This document shows, piece by piece, positions 63,378 through 64,000 of a stretch of 64,000 nucleotides of DNA. Position numbers and translations under genes: made by a program. Under the pieces are notes generated by a model that saw only the letters and a program-made list of their open reading frames with translations, searched no databases and was not told the DNA's origin. Source of the DNA: an uncultured Pelagibacteraceae bacterium (lineage in GTDB: Bacteria > Pseudomonadota > Alphaproteobacteria > Pelagibacterales > Pelagibacteraceae). The stretch lies in assembly GCA_902582345.1 (NCBI GenBank), contig CACHRU010000003.1, forward strand, positions 1-64,000, given 5' to 3'. Position 1 is the first letter of the stretch, and each line of letters begins with the position of its first letter.

Positions 63378-64000
63378 ACATCCAAAAATTCTTTACGGGA
63401 AAACAGGCGTCCTTTTAGTTAACCTAGGTACGCCAAATAGTACGGGCTGGTTAGATATTAGGAAGTATCTTAAAGAATTTTTATCTGACAGAAGAGTAAT
63501 CGAGGTAAACCCATTTTTATGGAAAATTATTTTAAATTTATTTATTTTAAACTTTAGACCATCTAAAACTGCAGAGGCATACAAAAAAATATGGATGAAA
63601 AAAGAAAACATGTCCCCGTTAAGATATTACACTTTGAAACAGTCTGAAAAGCTAAATAATAAAATTGGCAATAAAGAAATCTTAATCGATTATGCTATGA
63701 GATATGGCCAGCCAAGCATAAAAAACCAAATTAATAAACTTAAAGCAGAGGGGTGTGAAAAGCTTATAATTTTACCTTTATACCCCCAGTATGCTGCCGC
63801 AACAACAGCCACGGTTTGTGACGAAGTTTACAGAACGCTAATAAAAATGAGATGGCAGCCTAGCTTACAAATTATTCCACATTACGAGTCAAATCCACTT
63901 TATATAAAAGGCTTGGTTAATAGTTTAGAAAAAAAAGTTTCAGAAATAAAGTGGAAACCTGATTTAATAATTGCATCTTATCATGGTATTCCCCAAATAT
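63367..64000 (+). CDS. hemH: ferrochelatase (3' truncated by window edge; not in supplied track)
   Basis: ATG at 63367, frame open to window end: [47 protein letters not shown]...; overlaps hemE stop by 11 nt. Confidence 0.95.
   Translation, partial: [211 protein letters not shown]

Noticed and set aside
1-64000. Mobile elements, prophage, CRISPR arrays, toxin-antitoxin or defence islands, rRNA/tRNA genes
   Set aside because: No transposase, integrase, Cas, restriction or repeat-spacer pattern seen; gaps are too short for stable-RNA operons. A tRNA/Rfam scan would be needed to exclude small RNAs rigorously.

Overview
The window is AT-rich, gene-dense bacterial chromosome. Protein content and gene order look like a streamlined alphaproteobacterium of the SAR11/Pelagibacterales type (inferred from protein style, AT bias and synteny; no search was run). 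About 70 mostly housekeeping genes are packed with short or overlapping junctions: fabA-fabB-fabI; pnp-rpsO-rbfA-infB-nusA; metK-lnt-ybeY-phoH-miaB-fur-tsaB; nifU-like-trpS-murJ; grpE-dnaK-dnaJ; dapB-nth; porin; leuS-lptE-holA; parB-parA-rsmG-mnmG-mnmE; ftsK-lolA; hisE-F-A-H-B; hslVU; secB; dnaQ-coaE-aroE-maf-ppsR; hemE-hemH. I saw no transposon, prophage, CRISPR, defence cassette, rRNA or tRNA. The signals most worth follow-up are outside the ORF track: (1) a microORF at 33268-33393(-) carrying the KKGKGSYxRK signature of ribosome-rescue factor ArfA, apparently starting at a CTG coupled to the upstream response regulator; (2) a probable chromosomal replication origin at 62091-62363 between ppsR and hemE; (3) two parS-like TTTCACGTGAAA sites inside rsmG next to parA; (4) a 54-aa two-helix membrane microORF between dnaJ and dapB; (5) an intrinsic terminator just upstream of nusA and a bidirectional terminator that encodes a CDS C-terminus; (6) an RpoH-type promoter before dnaK; (7) several genes missing from otherwise canonical alphaproteobacterial clusters.
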